From assembly GCA_020849725.1 (NCBI GenBank), contig JADLAZ010000057.1, positions 1 through 37,862 of the forward strand: DNA of 37,862 nucleotides, written 5' to 3'. The notes beneath the pieces are model-generated. The model saw only the letters and a list, made by a program, of their open reading frames with translations. It was not told where the DNA came from and did no database searches. How positions within the stretch are numbered: the first letter of the stretch is position 1; each line of letters begins with the position of its first letter. The translations under genes were made by a program, and so were the position numbers. Below are positions 7,728 to 15,486 of this stretch, in pieces. The DNA is from Chloroflexota bacterium. GTDB taxonomy: Bacteria > Chloroflexota > Chloroflexia > Thermomicrobiales > JADLAZ01.

Positions 7728-9425
7728 ATGCGTACCCCTGTTCGCGTTCTCCTGACATTGCTCGTGGTCCTGAGCTCCTCGCTCTCGGCGCCGGCCGCGC
7801 TGGCGGCGCCGGAGGCCGAGGCGGAGGCCGTCAGCACCGCGGCCAGTGGTCCCGTCCAGGTGGAACTCGGGCTGCCGGCGACCGTGCGGGCCGGCGCTGC
7901 CTTCACGGTGCGCCTGACCGCGCGCACCTTCGGCGCCGCAACCGACGTGACGCTCGACCTCGTGCTGGCTGGTCCCGGCTGGCGGGCCGCCATTAGCCGG
8001 CCGACCGCGCGCGGGCTCAGCCTGCTCGATCGCACCTGCGATGGTGACACCTGCCGGATACGCCTCGGGGGCACGCTGCCGGCCGCTGGCCGGGCGGCGA
8101 CGTTTACCCTGCGCGCCCAGTCGCTCGGCCCAGCCCGCAGCGTTCGTCACTGGGCGACCCTGACCGTTACGCCAGCCGGGCAACCGGTGGCGACCATCGT
8201 GCGTGACCTCCACCTGGACCCGCCGCGTGGGCTCAAGCAGGCCGCGGCTCCGCTCCCCGGGCTGGCGGTCGGCGTCTTCGACCCCGGTCAGCGCCCTGGC
8301 AGCCTGATTGGCATCAACCAGTTGCGCCGGGAGATTCGCTGGGCGGCGCTCTGGGCGCAAGCGTTGCGGAGCTATGGCTGCGACGCCAACCTGGCGCCGT
8401 TCGGCAAGCTGGCGCATGAGCAGCAGCGCCGCGCTGCGGTCGGCGTCTGGCTCAGCCGCGACCGCGCCGAGAACGACCGGCAACTGGCCTGCGGCATCCA
8501 ACAGGCGCGCCTCGGCCACGTCGACACGTTGATCCTGGGCTCGGAAGCGCTGTTCCGCGGCGACCTGACCGCCGGCGACCTCAGGGCCTACGTCGCCACA
8601 GCCCGCGCCGCGCTGCCGTACCAGCGCCTGGCGATCGCCGACACCTACAACGAGCTGCTGAAGTACCCCGCGCTGTTGACCGACCCGAACATCGACGAGA
8701 TCTGGTTCCACGCCTACGGCTTCTGGGAGGGCGTGCCGGTCGAGCAGGCCGTCGACGTCCTCGATCGCGCCTACCGGCAACTGGCGTCGGCGACCACCAA
8801 GGAGATCGTGGTCGGCGAAACATCGTGGCCGAGTTGCGGCCGCCGGGGCGCGGCGATCGGCTCGATCGACAACGCCAGCTTCTACGCGCGCGGCGCCGCG
8901 GCCTGGGCGCGCGCCAACGCGGTCCGCCTCTTCTACCTGGAGAGCCGCGATCAGAGCTGGAAAGGCCCGTTGGAAGGCGGCGAAGGCGCCGGCGCCTGCT
9001 TCGGGATCGCGTCGGCCACGGTCAAGCGGCTCAAACCCGGCTTCGCGCCGCTCTTCCTCGGCAGTGTGCCGCCACTGCCCGGCCTGGCCTACCTCAGCGT
9101 GCCGGCTGACGGAAACCCGAACGGCGTCCTCGTCGGCCGAGCCTGGGGGGTGGCACGCGGGAGCGTGGTTACGGTGACGCATCTGCGCAAGAACGGTCGC
9201 TATTGGGTGAAGCCCTACGCCGATCGGACGACGATCCCGCTCGATGCGCGGCTGCGCTTCACCGTTGACGTCACGACCGGAGGCGAGGACGCGACGGCTG
9301 ACCTGTATGTCACGCATCTGATCCCGGCCGGCTGGATGCCGCCAGTCACCATTGGTGGCGATAGCCTGCCGGCGGACCTGGAGAGCCGGGCGCTGGCCAG
9401 GGTCGTCTACCAGCGACGCCCGTAG
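7728..9425 (+). CDS. Secreted GH17-like glycosidase with N-terminal beta domain
   Basis: The ATG at 7728 follows GGGAG at seven-base spacing. The 565-residue protein has a clear signal peptide (MRTPVRVLL... ending ALA), then a beta-sandwich of the CARDB/DUF11 kind at about 40-170 (VQVELGLPATVRAGAAFTV). The catalytic part resembles the GH17 exo-beta-1,3-glucanase group. LILGSEALFRGD near residue 270 corresponds to the acid/base strand, with Ser where Asn is usual. IVVGETSWPSCG near 362 matches the GH17 nucleophile motif ETGWPS. A C-terminal beta region (420-565) follows. It probably acts outside the cell on beta-glucan or a related glycan. It is transcribed away from the GH-A-like gene. The family call is fairly sure; specificity is not. 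Confidence 0.75.
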   Translation: MRTPVRVLLTLLVVLSSSLSAPAALAAPEAEAEAVSTAASGPVQVELGLPATVRAGAAFTVRLTARTFGAATDVTLDLVLAGPGWRAAISRPTARGLSLLDRTCDGDTCRIRLGGTLPAAGRAATFTLRAQSLGPARSVRHWATLTVTPAGQPVATIVRDLHLDPPRGLKQAAAPLPGLAVGVFDPGQRPGSLIGINQLRREIRWAALWAQALRSYGCDANLAPFGKLAHEQQRRAAVGVWLSRDRAENDRQLACGIQQARLGHVDTLILGSEALFRGDLTAGDLRAYVATARAALPYQRLAIADTYNELLKYPALLTDPNIDEIWFHAYGFWEGVPVEQAVDVLDRAYRQLASATTKEIVVGETSWPSCGRRGAAIGSIDNASFYARGAAAWARANAVRLFYLESRDQSWKGPLEGGEGAGACFGIASATVKRLKPGFAPLFLGSVPPLPGLAYLSVPADGNPNGVLVGRAWGVARGSVVTVTHLRKNGRYWVKPYADRTTIPLDARLRFTVDVTTGGEDATADLYVTHLIPAGWMPPVTIGGDSLPADLESRALARVVYQRRP

Positions 9426-9521
9426 GGCGGGTTCCCCGCGCCACTGCCGGAGCGCAGCCAGCACGCGCGCCCGCGGCTCGGTGTCGTCCATCGCGTGCCA
9501 TCGTGGCGGTCGCCCGACGGC

Positions 9522-11084
9522 CTACCCGTTGGCGATGAAGTCGGCGCCGCGCTCACCGATCATCATAGTGGTGGCGTTGGTGTTGGCACGCACGCAGTCG
9601 GGCACGATCGACAGGTCAACGACGCGCAGCCGGTCGAGACCGTGGACGCGGCCGGTCTGATCGACGACCGCCAGCGGATCGGCGGCCGGTCCCATCCTGC
9701 AGGTGCCGCTGATGTGGTTGGTGTGCGTCACCTCACGGAGCATCCAGACATCCAGCGCCGCATCCGAGGCGAAGTCGGCGTCACCGGGGGCGAGGCGATT
9801 GCCGAGGATGCCGGCGAAGGCGGGATGCCGGCCAAGCTCCAGCGCCAGGTGGAGCGAGTCGCGCAGCCGCTGCCGGTCGAACGGGTCAGCCAGCAGGTTG
9901 AGGTCGATGACTGGGTGAACGGCAGGATCGGCCGATTGGAGTGTCAGTCGCCCGCTGCTGAGCGCCAGATTCTGCACCGGCTGGATAGTAATGCCGACCG
10001 GCGTCATGCCGTCGCCGCCGCGATCGACGCGATCGGTGGCGTAGGAGGTCATCAGCAGTTGCATGTCGTTGCGCAACGACGACCCCGACGCGGTGTAGCG
10101 CAGCGCCAGTTGATAGCGTGGCAGGTCCGGGTCCATCCGGTAGGTCGGGTGTGGCCGCCAGGTGGCGTAGACGTGAGGGTGGTCACGCAGGTTACCGCCG
10201 ACGCCGGGACGGTCCAGCACGACCGGCACGCCGGCGGCGCGGAGTTGATCGGCCGGCCCGACGCCCGATAGCAGCAGCAGGTGCGGTGAGCCGACCGGGC
10301 CGGCGCTGAGGACGATCTCATCGCCGTGGAGGGTGACGGTCTCGCCGTCGCGCCGGACGACGATGCTGGTGGCGCGCCGGCCGTCGAACAGCACTCGTTG
10401 GACGTGGCTGTTGGGCATGATCGTCAGGTTCGGCCGTCCGCGCGCGCCGCTGAGATAGGCGACGCTGGTGCTGTAGCGAACGCCGTCGAGCGTGTTGAGC
10501 GGGATCGGACCGACGCCGCTCACGTCGGGGGCGTTGTGGTCAGGGCAGGCGGGGAAGCCGGCCGCCAGGCAGGCGGCCTCGAACGCGACCTGCGGCGGCA
10601 GCCAGTCGGCGCGCGGCCAGCGCTTGACCGGCACCGGCCCGGCCGTGCCGTGGTAGGGCGCGGTCATATCCAGGTCGCGCTCGAGCCGGCAGTAGAACGG
10701 CAGCACGTCGGCAAAGCGCCAACGGTCGTTGCCCCGCGCGGCCCAGCCGTCGAAGTCCTCGTGGATGCCGCGCAGGAAGATCTCGCCGTTGATGGCGCTC
10801 GAGCCGCCGGTGACCTTGCCGCGCCAGACGGCCATCGGCCCGCTCGCGGCCGTGCCGCGCCCGACGAAGCCCCAGTCGTGGTCGCTGGGCGTCATGTCGG
10901 CGGCGGTGCGGTAGCCGAACTTGAGCTTGGGGGGGAGCGTGGCCAGGTCCGGGTAGTCTGGCCCAGCCTCGACAAGCAACACCGACCGGGCCGGGTCCTC
11001 CGACAGCCGGGTCGCCAGGACGCCCCCAGCCGAGCCAGCCCCAACCACGATCACGTCATAGCCACCAGCGGCGCGACCGACCAT
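9522..11084 (-). CDS. GMC-family FAD oxidoreductase (choline-dehydrogenase-like)
   Basis: The 520-residue protein starts at an ATG preceded by the strong site GGAGGTGA. The FAD-binding Rossmann motif VIVVGAGSAGG is near residues 10-20, followed by LLVEAGPD. The GMC signature region (GGSSAINGEIFLRG, near 95) and DEIVLSAGPVGSPHLLLLSG (near 255, the second GMC signature) are present. The C-terminal active site has THTNHISGTCRMG and ANTNATTMMIGER, supplying the usual His and Asn. Such enzymes oxidise alcohols, sugars or choline using FAD; the substrate cannot be told from sequence. No signal peptide is seen. It is divergent from an NAD-dependent sugar-type oxidoreductase, which could suggest related metabolism. 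Confidence 0.9.
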   Translation of the reverse strand: MVGRAAGGYDVIVVGAGSAGGVLATRLSEDPARSVLLVEAGPDYPDLATLPPKLKFGYRTAADMTPSDHDWGFVGRGTAASGPMAVWRGKVTGGSSAINGEIFLRGIHEDFDGWAARGNDRWRFADVLPFYCRLERDLDMTAPYHGTAGPVPVKRWPRADWLPPQVAFEAACLAAGFPACPDHNAPDVSGVGPIPLNTLDGVRYSTSVAYLSGARGRPNLTIMPNSHVQRVLFDGRRATSIVVRRDGETVTLHGDEIVLSAGPVGSPHLLLLSGVGPADQLRAAGVPVVLDRPGVGGNLRDHPHVYATWRPHPTYRMDPDLPRYQLALRYTASGSSLRNDMQLLMTSYATDRVDRGGDGMTPVGITIQPVQNLALSSGRLTLQSADPAVHPVIDLNLLADPFDRQRLRDSLHLALELGRHPAFAGILGNRLAPGDADFASDAALDVWMLREVTHTNHISGTCRMGPAADPLAVVDQTGRVHGLDRLRVVDLSIVPDCVRANTNATTMMIGERGADFIANG

Positions 11085-11165
11085 GGCTCACCTCCGGGGC
11101 GAAGGGTTCACTGCGTCGCTGTGGGCAGTCTAGGTCGGCCGCCACGGGCCAGTCAATCCGGGACG

Positions 11166-11194
11166 TTGAAGCACCGCCCACTGCCGCCTACAAT
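11166..11194 (+). promoter_or_regulatory. Sigma-70-type promoter for the Gfo/Idh/MocA gene
   Basis: TTGAAG at 11166-11171 and TACAAT at 11189-11194 are separated by 17 bases, close to consensus. Transcription would begin near 11201, giving a leader of about 43 bases to the ATG at 11244. Confidence 0.55.
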
Positions 11195-11243
11195 CGCTCT
11201 CCAATCAACCGCCAACCGCCGACAGCCACGACAGGAGAAGCCG

Positions 11244-12248
11244 ATGAACTGGGGCATTCTTGGAGCCGGGAACATCGCCCACACCTTCGCTCGGGACCTG
11301 GCCGCCTCCCAGACCGGGCGGCTGGTGGCGGTCGGCAGCCGTGCGGCGGCGACCGCGCTGACGTTCGGTCAGTCGTATGGCGTCGACCCGGCTCACTGCC
11401 ACGGCTCCTACGAGGCGCTGCTGGCCGACCCGGCGGTCGAGACGGTCTACATCTCGCTGCCGAACCACCTCCACGCGCGCTGGACAGTAGCGGCGGCGCG
11501 CGCCGGCAAGCACGTGCTGTGCGAGAAGCCGCTGACGGTGAATGCGGCCGAGGCGCGCGAGGTGATCGAGGCAGTGCGGGCGACGGGCGTCTTCCTGATG
11601 GAAGCATTCATGTACCGCTGCCACCCGCAGACGGCGCGGCTGCTGGAGCTGCTGGCCAGCGGCGCCATCGGCGAGGTGCGGCTGATCGAGGCCAGTTTCA
11701 GCTACAACATGGGGCCGAAGTCCGACAACATCCGGCTGTCCAACCCGACGGCCGGCGGCAGCATCATGGATGTCGGCTGCTACGGAGTGTCGATGGCGCG
11801 CCTGCTCGCCGGCGCCGAGCCGGTCGCGGTCAGCGGTGTCGCGCAGATCGGCCCGGTCAGCCGCGTCGACGAGTGGGCGTCGGCCTGCCTGCGCTTCCCC
11901 AACGGCGTCATCGCCAACCTGACCTGCGGCACGCAGGTCGCCGTCGATCAGGAGTTGCGCGTCTGGGGCTCCGCCGGCTCGATCCGGGTGCCGGTCCCCT
12001 GGAAGCCGCTGCCGGGTCCGAATGAGATCCGCGTGCAGCGCGCCGGCGCGACCGAACCGGAGATCATCATCGTCGCGGGCGGCGCGCCGCTCTACGCGAT
12101 CGAAGCCGACACCGTCGCCCGCCAGGTCGGCCAGCCGCAGGCGCGCTACCCGTGCATGACCTGGGATGACACGCTCGGCAACATGGCCGTGCTCGACGCC
12201 TGGCGCGCGGCCGTCAGGCTCGTGTTCGACGTCGAGCGAGCCTCGTAG
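11244..12248 (+). CDS. Gfo/Idh/MocA-family NAD(P)-dependent oxidoreductase
   Basis: The start at 11244 has AGGAG six bases upstream; a much longer upstream reading frame is an artefact of GC-rich antisense sequence. The protein has 334 residues. The N-terminal Rossmann fold begins MNWGILGAGNIAHTF with the dinucleotide motif GAGNIA. VYISLPNHLH and VLCEKPLTVNA follow, with the family's catalytic Lys in EKPL near residue 95. The C-terminal substrate domain includes EAFMYRCHPQ, DVGCYGVSMARLL (near 175) and DEWASACLRFPNG. These enzymes oxidise or reduce sugars, inositols or dihydrodiols; members with EAFMYRxHPQ are often annotated as sugar or trans-1,2-dihydrodiol dehydrogenases. It converges on the LamG gene across a hairpin repeat. 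Confidence 0.9.
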   Translation: MNWGILGAGNIAHTFARDLAASQTGRLVAVGSRAAATALTFGQSYGVDPAHCHGSYEALLADPAVETVYISLPNHLHARWTVAAARAGKHVLCEKPLTVNAAEAREVIEAVRATGVFLMEAFMYRCHPQTARLLELLASGAIGEVRLIEASFSYNMGPKSDNIRLSNPTAGGSIMDVGCYGVSMARLLAGAEPVAVSGVAQIGPVSRVDEWASACLRFPNGVIANLTCGTQVAVDQELRVWGSAGSIRVPVPWKPLPGPNEIRVQRAGATEPEIIIVAGGAPLYAIEADTVARQVGQPQARYPCMTWDDTLGNMAVLDAWRAAVRLVFDVERAS

Positions 12249-12265
12249 CGGGCGCTTGGTCAGAC

Positions 12266-12340
12266 GATCCACAGATTGCGCAGATGACGCAGATTGGAAG
12301 ATACAAGCCAAATCTGCGTCATCTGCGTAATCTGCGGATC
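12266..12340. repeat. Long imperfect hairpin repeat between convergent genes
   Basis: A 32-base left arm (12266-12297) and a 33-base right arm (12308-12340) are nearly complementary, with two mismatches and one bulge, around a ten-base loop. Each arm is built from three nine-base units of the type CGCAGATKR. Lying between two convergent stops, it could end transcription in both directions. Similar strings are common in intergenic DNA of many bacteria, so it is probably one copy of a dispersed repeat. Confidence 0.75.
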
Positions 12341-12356
12341 GGTCCCCGACGCCGTG

Positions 12357-13124
12357 TCAGAGCACATCGCCGATCGGGTCAGTCAGTTGGAAGAGCGCCC
12401 GCACCTCGTCGGCGTCGAGGGCGCGGTCCAGGATCAGCACCTCGTCGAGGCCGCCGGCGTAGCGCTGGCCCAGGCCGATCCGCAGCGTGTCGACATCCCA
12501 GGTGACCTGGTGCCGGTAGCCCTCCATCCAGCCCCGACGCACGCCGTCCACGTAGAGCGTCGCCGCGCCGTCGGCCTGGCCGGAGTTCACATTGCGCCAG
12601 GTCGCGACGACGTGGTGCCACGCATCAGCCCGCCATCCCAGGTCGCCGACGACGATCAGTTGCCCGCCGACGAACCGGTCGCGCGCCGGGCTGTCGCTGT
12701 AGAGGCCCAGGCGCAGCTTGCGCGGCGAGCCGTAGCGGTCGTCGTTGGGTCGGGTCAGGTCGAGGTAGAACGAGCCGTCGGCGGCGTGGCGGCTGACGTG
12801 GAACGGATCGACCGGGTAGGCCGGCGCCAGATCGGCGTCCGGGTCGCACCGCAGCCACAGCGCGACCGTCCCGGACCAGACGCCGGCGCGATAGGGGACG
12901 TTGCCACTGGCAGCGTAGGTCAGCTCATCCTCGGCCCAGCCGTAGTCGCGGGCGCTGAAGACCAGTCCACCGCCGTAGCGCCCGGCGGTCGGGTCGTGCC
13001 GCACGACTGCCGGCTGGTAGGTCGCGGCGGGATCGCCCCGGCTGATGTCAGCATCGAGCGTCCGGTCGTACGAGGCGTAGAAGCAGACGTGATCGCGGAT
13101 CGCCGCGCCCAACGTGATAGTCAT
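12357..13124 (-). CDS. LamG/concanavalin-A-like domain protein
   Basis: The frame gives 255 residues from the ATG at 13124, with GAGGAG about ten bases upstream. Nearly the whole protein is one LamG_3-type jelly roll: GGGLVFSARD, GTVALWLRCDPD, WHHVVATWRN, ATLYVDGVRRG, RIGLGQRYAGGLDEVLILDRALDADEVRALF. The final Asp-Glu-Val...Leu-Asp-Glu pattern is diagnostic of the family. There is no signal peptide, membrane segment or second domain, which is unusual because these domains are normally parts of secreted proteins. It may bind carbohydrate or protein. It is a single-gene unit beside an insertion sequence; upstream sequence up to 13328 shows no partner gene. Confidence 0.75.
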   Translation of the reverse strand: MTITLGAAIRDHVCFYASYDRTLDADISRGDPAATYQPAVVRHDPTAGRYGGGLVFSARDYGWAEDELTYAASGNVPYRAGVWSGTVALWLRCDPDADLAPAYPVDPFHVSRHAADGSFYLDLTRPNDDRYGSPRKLRLGLYSDSPARDRFVGGQLIVVGDLGWRADAWHHVVATWRNVNSGQADGAATLYVDGVRRGWMEGYRHQVTWDVDTLRIGLGQRYAGGLDEVLILDRALDADEVRALFQLTDPIGDVL

Positions 13125-13328
13125 AATCGGCTCTCTCCTCGTGCGCTGATACTGGTTTGGTCAGCCCGTGGTCGACTCGATCATCAGCGCCATCGTCGCC
13201 GCGCTGAGTCGGTGTCAACCGGCCACCACTCCGGCCGCCGGGTGGAGTGTGCCACAGGTACCCGGAGGGTGCCTTCGACTCGCGCGCCGCACCCATACCA
13301 CGCCGCGATCGGGACGACCGGTGGTTGG

Positions 13329-15152
13329 TGTCAACGCCAGGGTGAAACGGTTGAGGCCCACATTGCGTGCAGGCGCCCTTCCCACCCCACTCGCCCCGCG
13401 CTACACCTCCTCGGCCCCGTGCCGACGGGGCACGTTCTCGCCGGAGGAGGAGCATGGACCTGCCCGACTGCCTGCCGCATCTGGCCGGGCTCGTCGTCGA
13501 GCGCACCCTCGTCCTCGACGACACCCTGCATGTTGACGTTGCTGTCCCTGCCCCATGCGCTCGTTGCCCCGACTGTGGCGCGGTCGGCCACCGGGTCCAC
13601 AGCACCTACCGTCGCCGCGTCGCCGACCTACCGCTCGGTGGTCGGCGCGCCGTCATCCGCCTGCGTGTGCGCCGCTTCCGCTGCGACGGGCCGGGCTGCC
13701 CCCGGCGCACCTTCGCCGAGCACGTGCCAGCCGTCGCCGCCCGCTACGCCCGGTGCAGCCCGCCGCTGCGCGCCACCCTGGCCGAGCTCGGCCTCGCCCT
13801 CGGCGGCCGTCCCGGCAGCCGCCTGGCCCGCTGGTTGGGCATGCCCGCCGGGCGCAGCACCCTGCTGCGGCTGGTGCGGGCGCTGCCCGAGCCGGAGGTT
13901 ACGGCCCCGCGCGTGCTCGGCATCGACGAGTTCGCGCTGCGGCGGGGCCGGGCCTACGCCGTCCTGCTCGTCGATCTGGAGGCGCGCCGGCCCGTCGATG
14001 TGCTGCCGGAGAAGTCGGCCGACGCCGTCGCCGCCTGGCTGGCCGAGCACGGAAGCGCGGTCGAGGTCATCTGCCGCGACCGGTGCGCCGTCTTCACCGA
14101 CGGGGCCAGCCGCGGCGCGCCCGACGCCGTCCAGGTGGCCGACCGCTTCCACCTGCTGCGCGGGCTGGCGGAGGCGGTGGCCGCCGTCATCGCCCGCCGC
14201 CCGGCCTGCCTGGAGGCGGAGGAACCCGCTGCTGTGCCGGGCGACGAGGCCGGCGCACCCGCGCCGCCGCTGGCGCCGACCGACCATCAGCCATCCCGGC
14301 CGCCGTCGGCTAACCAGCGGGCTCGCCACGCGGCGGTGCACGAGTTGCGCGCGCGGGGCCTATCCATCAGCGCCATCGCCCGGACGCTCGGCCTCGACCG
14401 CAAGACGGTGCGGCGGTATGCCCGCGCCGCCGACGGCGCGGCCACTGCCCGCCCATCGGCATGGCGTCGCCGCACGCTCCTTGATGACTTCCTCGACGAT
14501 CTGCATCGGCGCTGGGACGCGGGCTGCCGGAATGCCCGGCGGTTGTTCGGCGAGATCCGGGAGCGGGGCTATCACGGCAGCTACTCGACGGTGCGGGCCT
14601 ACCTGGCGCATCTGCGGGACGGGCGGCCGCCGCGGCGGCGACGGCTGGCGACGGTGCGCGAGACGGTGAGCCTGATGCTGCGCCGGCCGGAGGAGCTGGA
14701 CGAGGCCGGGCGGGCGGTGTTGGCGCGGATCGTCGGCCAGGACACGGAACTGACGGTGGCGTGCCGGCTGGTGCAGGACTTCGCCGCCCTGCTGCGCGAG
14801 CGGCGCGGCGATGACCTGGCGGCGTGGGTCGAGGCGGTGCGGGCGAGCGGCATCGCCGAGTTGGTCGCCTTCGTCGCCGGACTGCGCAAGGACTGGGCGG
14901 CGGTGGTGGCCGGGCTGACCGTGGAATGGAGTTCGGGCCAGGTCGAGGGGCAGGTCAACCGAGTGAAGCTGCTCAAGAAGCAGGGCTATGGTCGGGCCAA
15001 GATCGACCTGCTCAGAAAGCGCATCCTGCTGGCCGGCTGACCGGCGGGAGGGGCAAGCACGGGGCCGGGGGAGGTGTAGCGCGGGCCGGGCGGGGCGGGA
15101 AGGGGCGCCTGCACGCAATGTGGGACTCAACCAAGTCGGGTTGGTATTGACA
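13329..15152 (+). mobile_element. ISL3-type insertion sequence with long terminal inverted repeats
   Basis: The element begins TGTCAA at 13329 and ends TTGACA at 15152, length 1824. Its left end (13329-13422) and right end (15057-15152) are inverted copies over about 95 bases, with an especially well conserved core, CCCACATTGCGTGCAGGCGC. The single gene inside is an ISL3-family transposase. A five-base direct repeat, GTTGG, lies immediately outside both ends (13324-13328 and 15153-15157); ISL3 elements usually make eight-base duplications, so the ends or duplication length need confirmation. The reading frame is intact, so the element may still be active. Confidence 0.85.
13454..15040 (+). 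CDS. ISL3-family transposase
   Basis: The ATG at 13454 follows GGAGGAGG and gives 528 residues. The N-terminal zinc finger typical of the family (CARCPDC...FRCDGPGCPRRTF) is present. The DDE core has the first Asp in GIDEFALRRG (D158), the second in CRDRCAVFTDGAS (D209) and the Glu in SSGQVEGQVNRVK (E498), followed by KLLKKQGYGRA. A resolvase-like helix-turn-helix sits in the insertion between the Asp and Glu (LSISAIARTLGLDRKTVRRY, about 303-322). No stop or frameshift is seen, and length fits full-size ISL3 transposases. A hairpin (CCCCGT/ACGGGG, 13415-13430) lies just before the ribosome site and could limit read-through translation from outside promoters. Confidence 0.93.
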   Translation: MDLPDCLPHLAGLVVERTLVLDDTLHVDVAVPAPCARCPDCGAVGHRVHSTYRRRVADLPLGGRRAVIRLRVRRFRCDGPGCPRRTFAEHVPAVAARYARCSPPLRATLAELGLALGGRPGSRLARWLGMPAGRSTLLRLVRALPEPEVTAPRVLGIDEFALRRGRAYAVLLVDLEARRPVDVLPEKSADAVAAWLAEHGSAVEVICRDRCAVFTDGASRGAPDAVQVADRFHLLRGLAEAVAAVIARRPACLEAEEPAAVPGDEAGAPAPPLAPTDHQPSRPPSANQRARHAAVHELRARGLSISAIARTLGLDRKTVRRYARAADGAATARPSAWRRRTLLDDFLDDLHRRWDAGCRNARRLFGEIRERGYHGSYSTVRAYLAHLRDGRPPRRRRLATVRETVSLMLRRPEELDEAGRAVLARIVGQDTELTVACRLVQDFAALLRERRGDDLAAWVEAVRASGIAELVAFVAGLRKDWAAVVAGLTVEWSSGQVEGQVNRVKLLKKQGYGRAKIDLLRKRILLAG

Positions 15153-15163
15153 GTTGGGTAGGG

Positions 15164-15301
15164 GCCGGCGACTGAAGTCGCGCCTGAAGGGCGCCGCGGC
15201 GCCACAAAGTCCGCCTCCGCGGCCTGCTCTATAAACCAGGGGAACCCGCGCAGGCGGGTGTTGTGGCCGCAGGCCCCTCAGGCGCGACTTCAGTCGCCGG
15301 C
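15164..15301. repeat. 138-bp palindromic element with perfect 24-bp arms
   Basis: The bases 15164-15187 and 15278-15301 are perfect inverted copies (24 of 24; inner motif CGACTGAAGTCGCG). Between them lie further small hairpins, such as CCCGC-GCAG-GCGGG near 15245-15258. There is no coding capacity. The structure looks like a MITE or a REP-type unit. It begins only 11 bases after the insertion sequence. From 15302 to 15486 I see no gene, only a TATACT (15376-15381) that could be a -10 box for the cyclase gene. Confidence 0.75.
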
Positions 15302-15486
15302 ACGATGCCCGCCACGTGTGCAAGTGACGCATATCCCGGCCACCACGCCGATCACCGCCTCGCGGGCCAGCGGGCTATACTGGTTCGATCATGTCGCTAC
15401 GGCCCGGTGTCGGACAACGCGGTCATTGCCTGAGTACCTGCCACAGGACGTGGCCGTCATCGATGTCCTGGCCGAGGAGGCCACCG

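Noticed and set aside
7575..9491. Minus-strand frame of 638 residues opposite the GH17-like gene
   Set aside because: Antisense shadow of a GC-rich gene; composition is Arg/Ala/Gly-rich without motifs, while the plus strand encodes a coherent protein with a signal peptide.
10326..11243. Long N-terminal extension of the Gfo/Idh/MocA gene
   Set aside because: It runs antisense through the GMC gene; the Rossmann fold starts exactly at the ATG at 11244, which has a promoter and ribosome site.
13367..13453. Upstream start for the ISL3 transposase
   Set aside because: The frame lies within the terminal inverted repeat; the zinc-finger domain starts after the ATG at 13454, which has GGAGGAGG.
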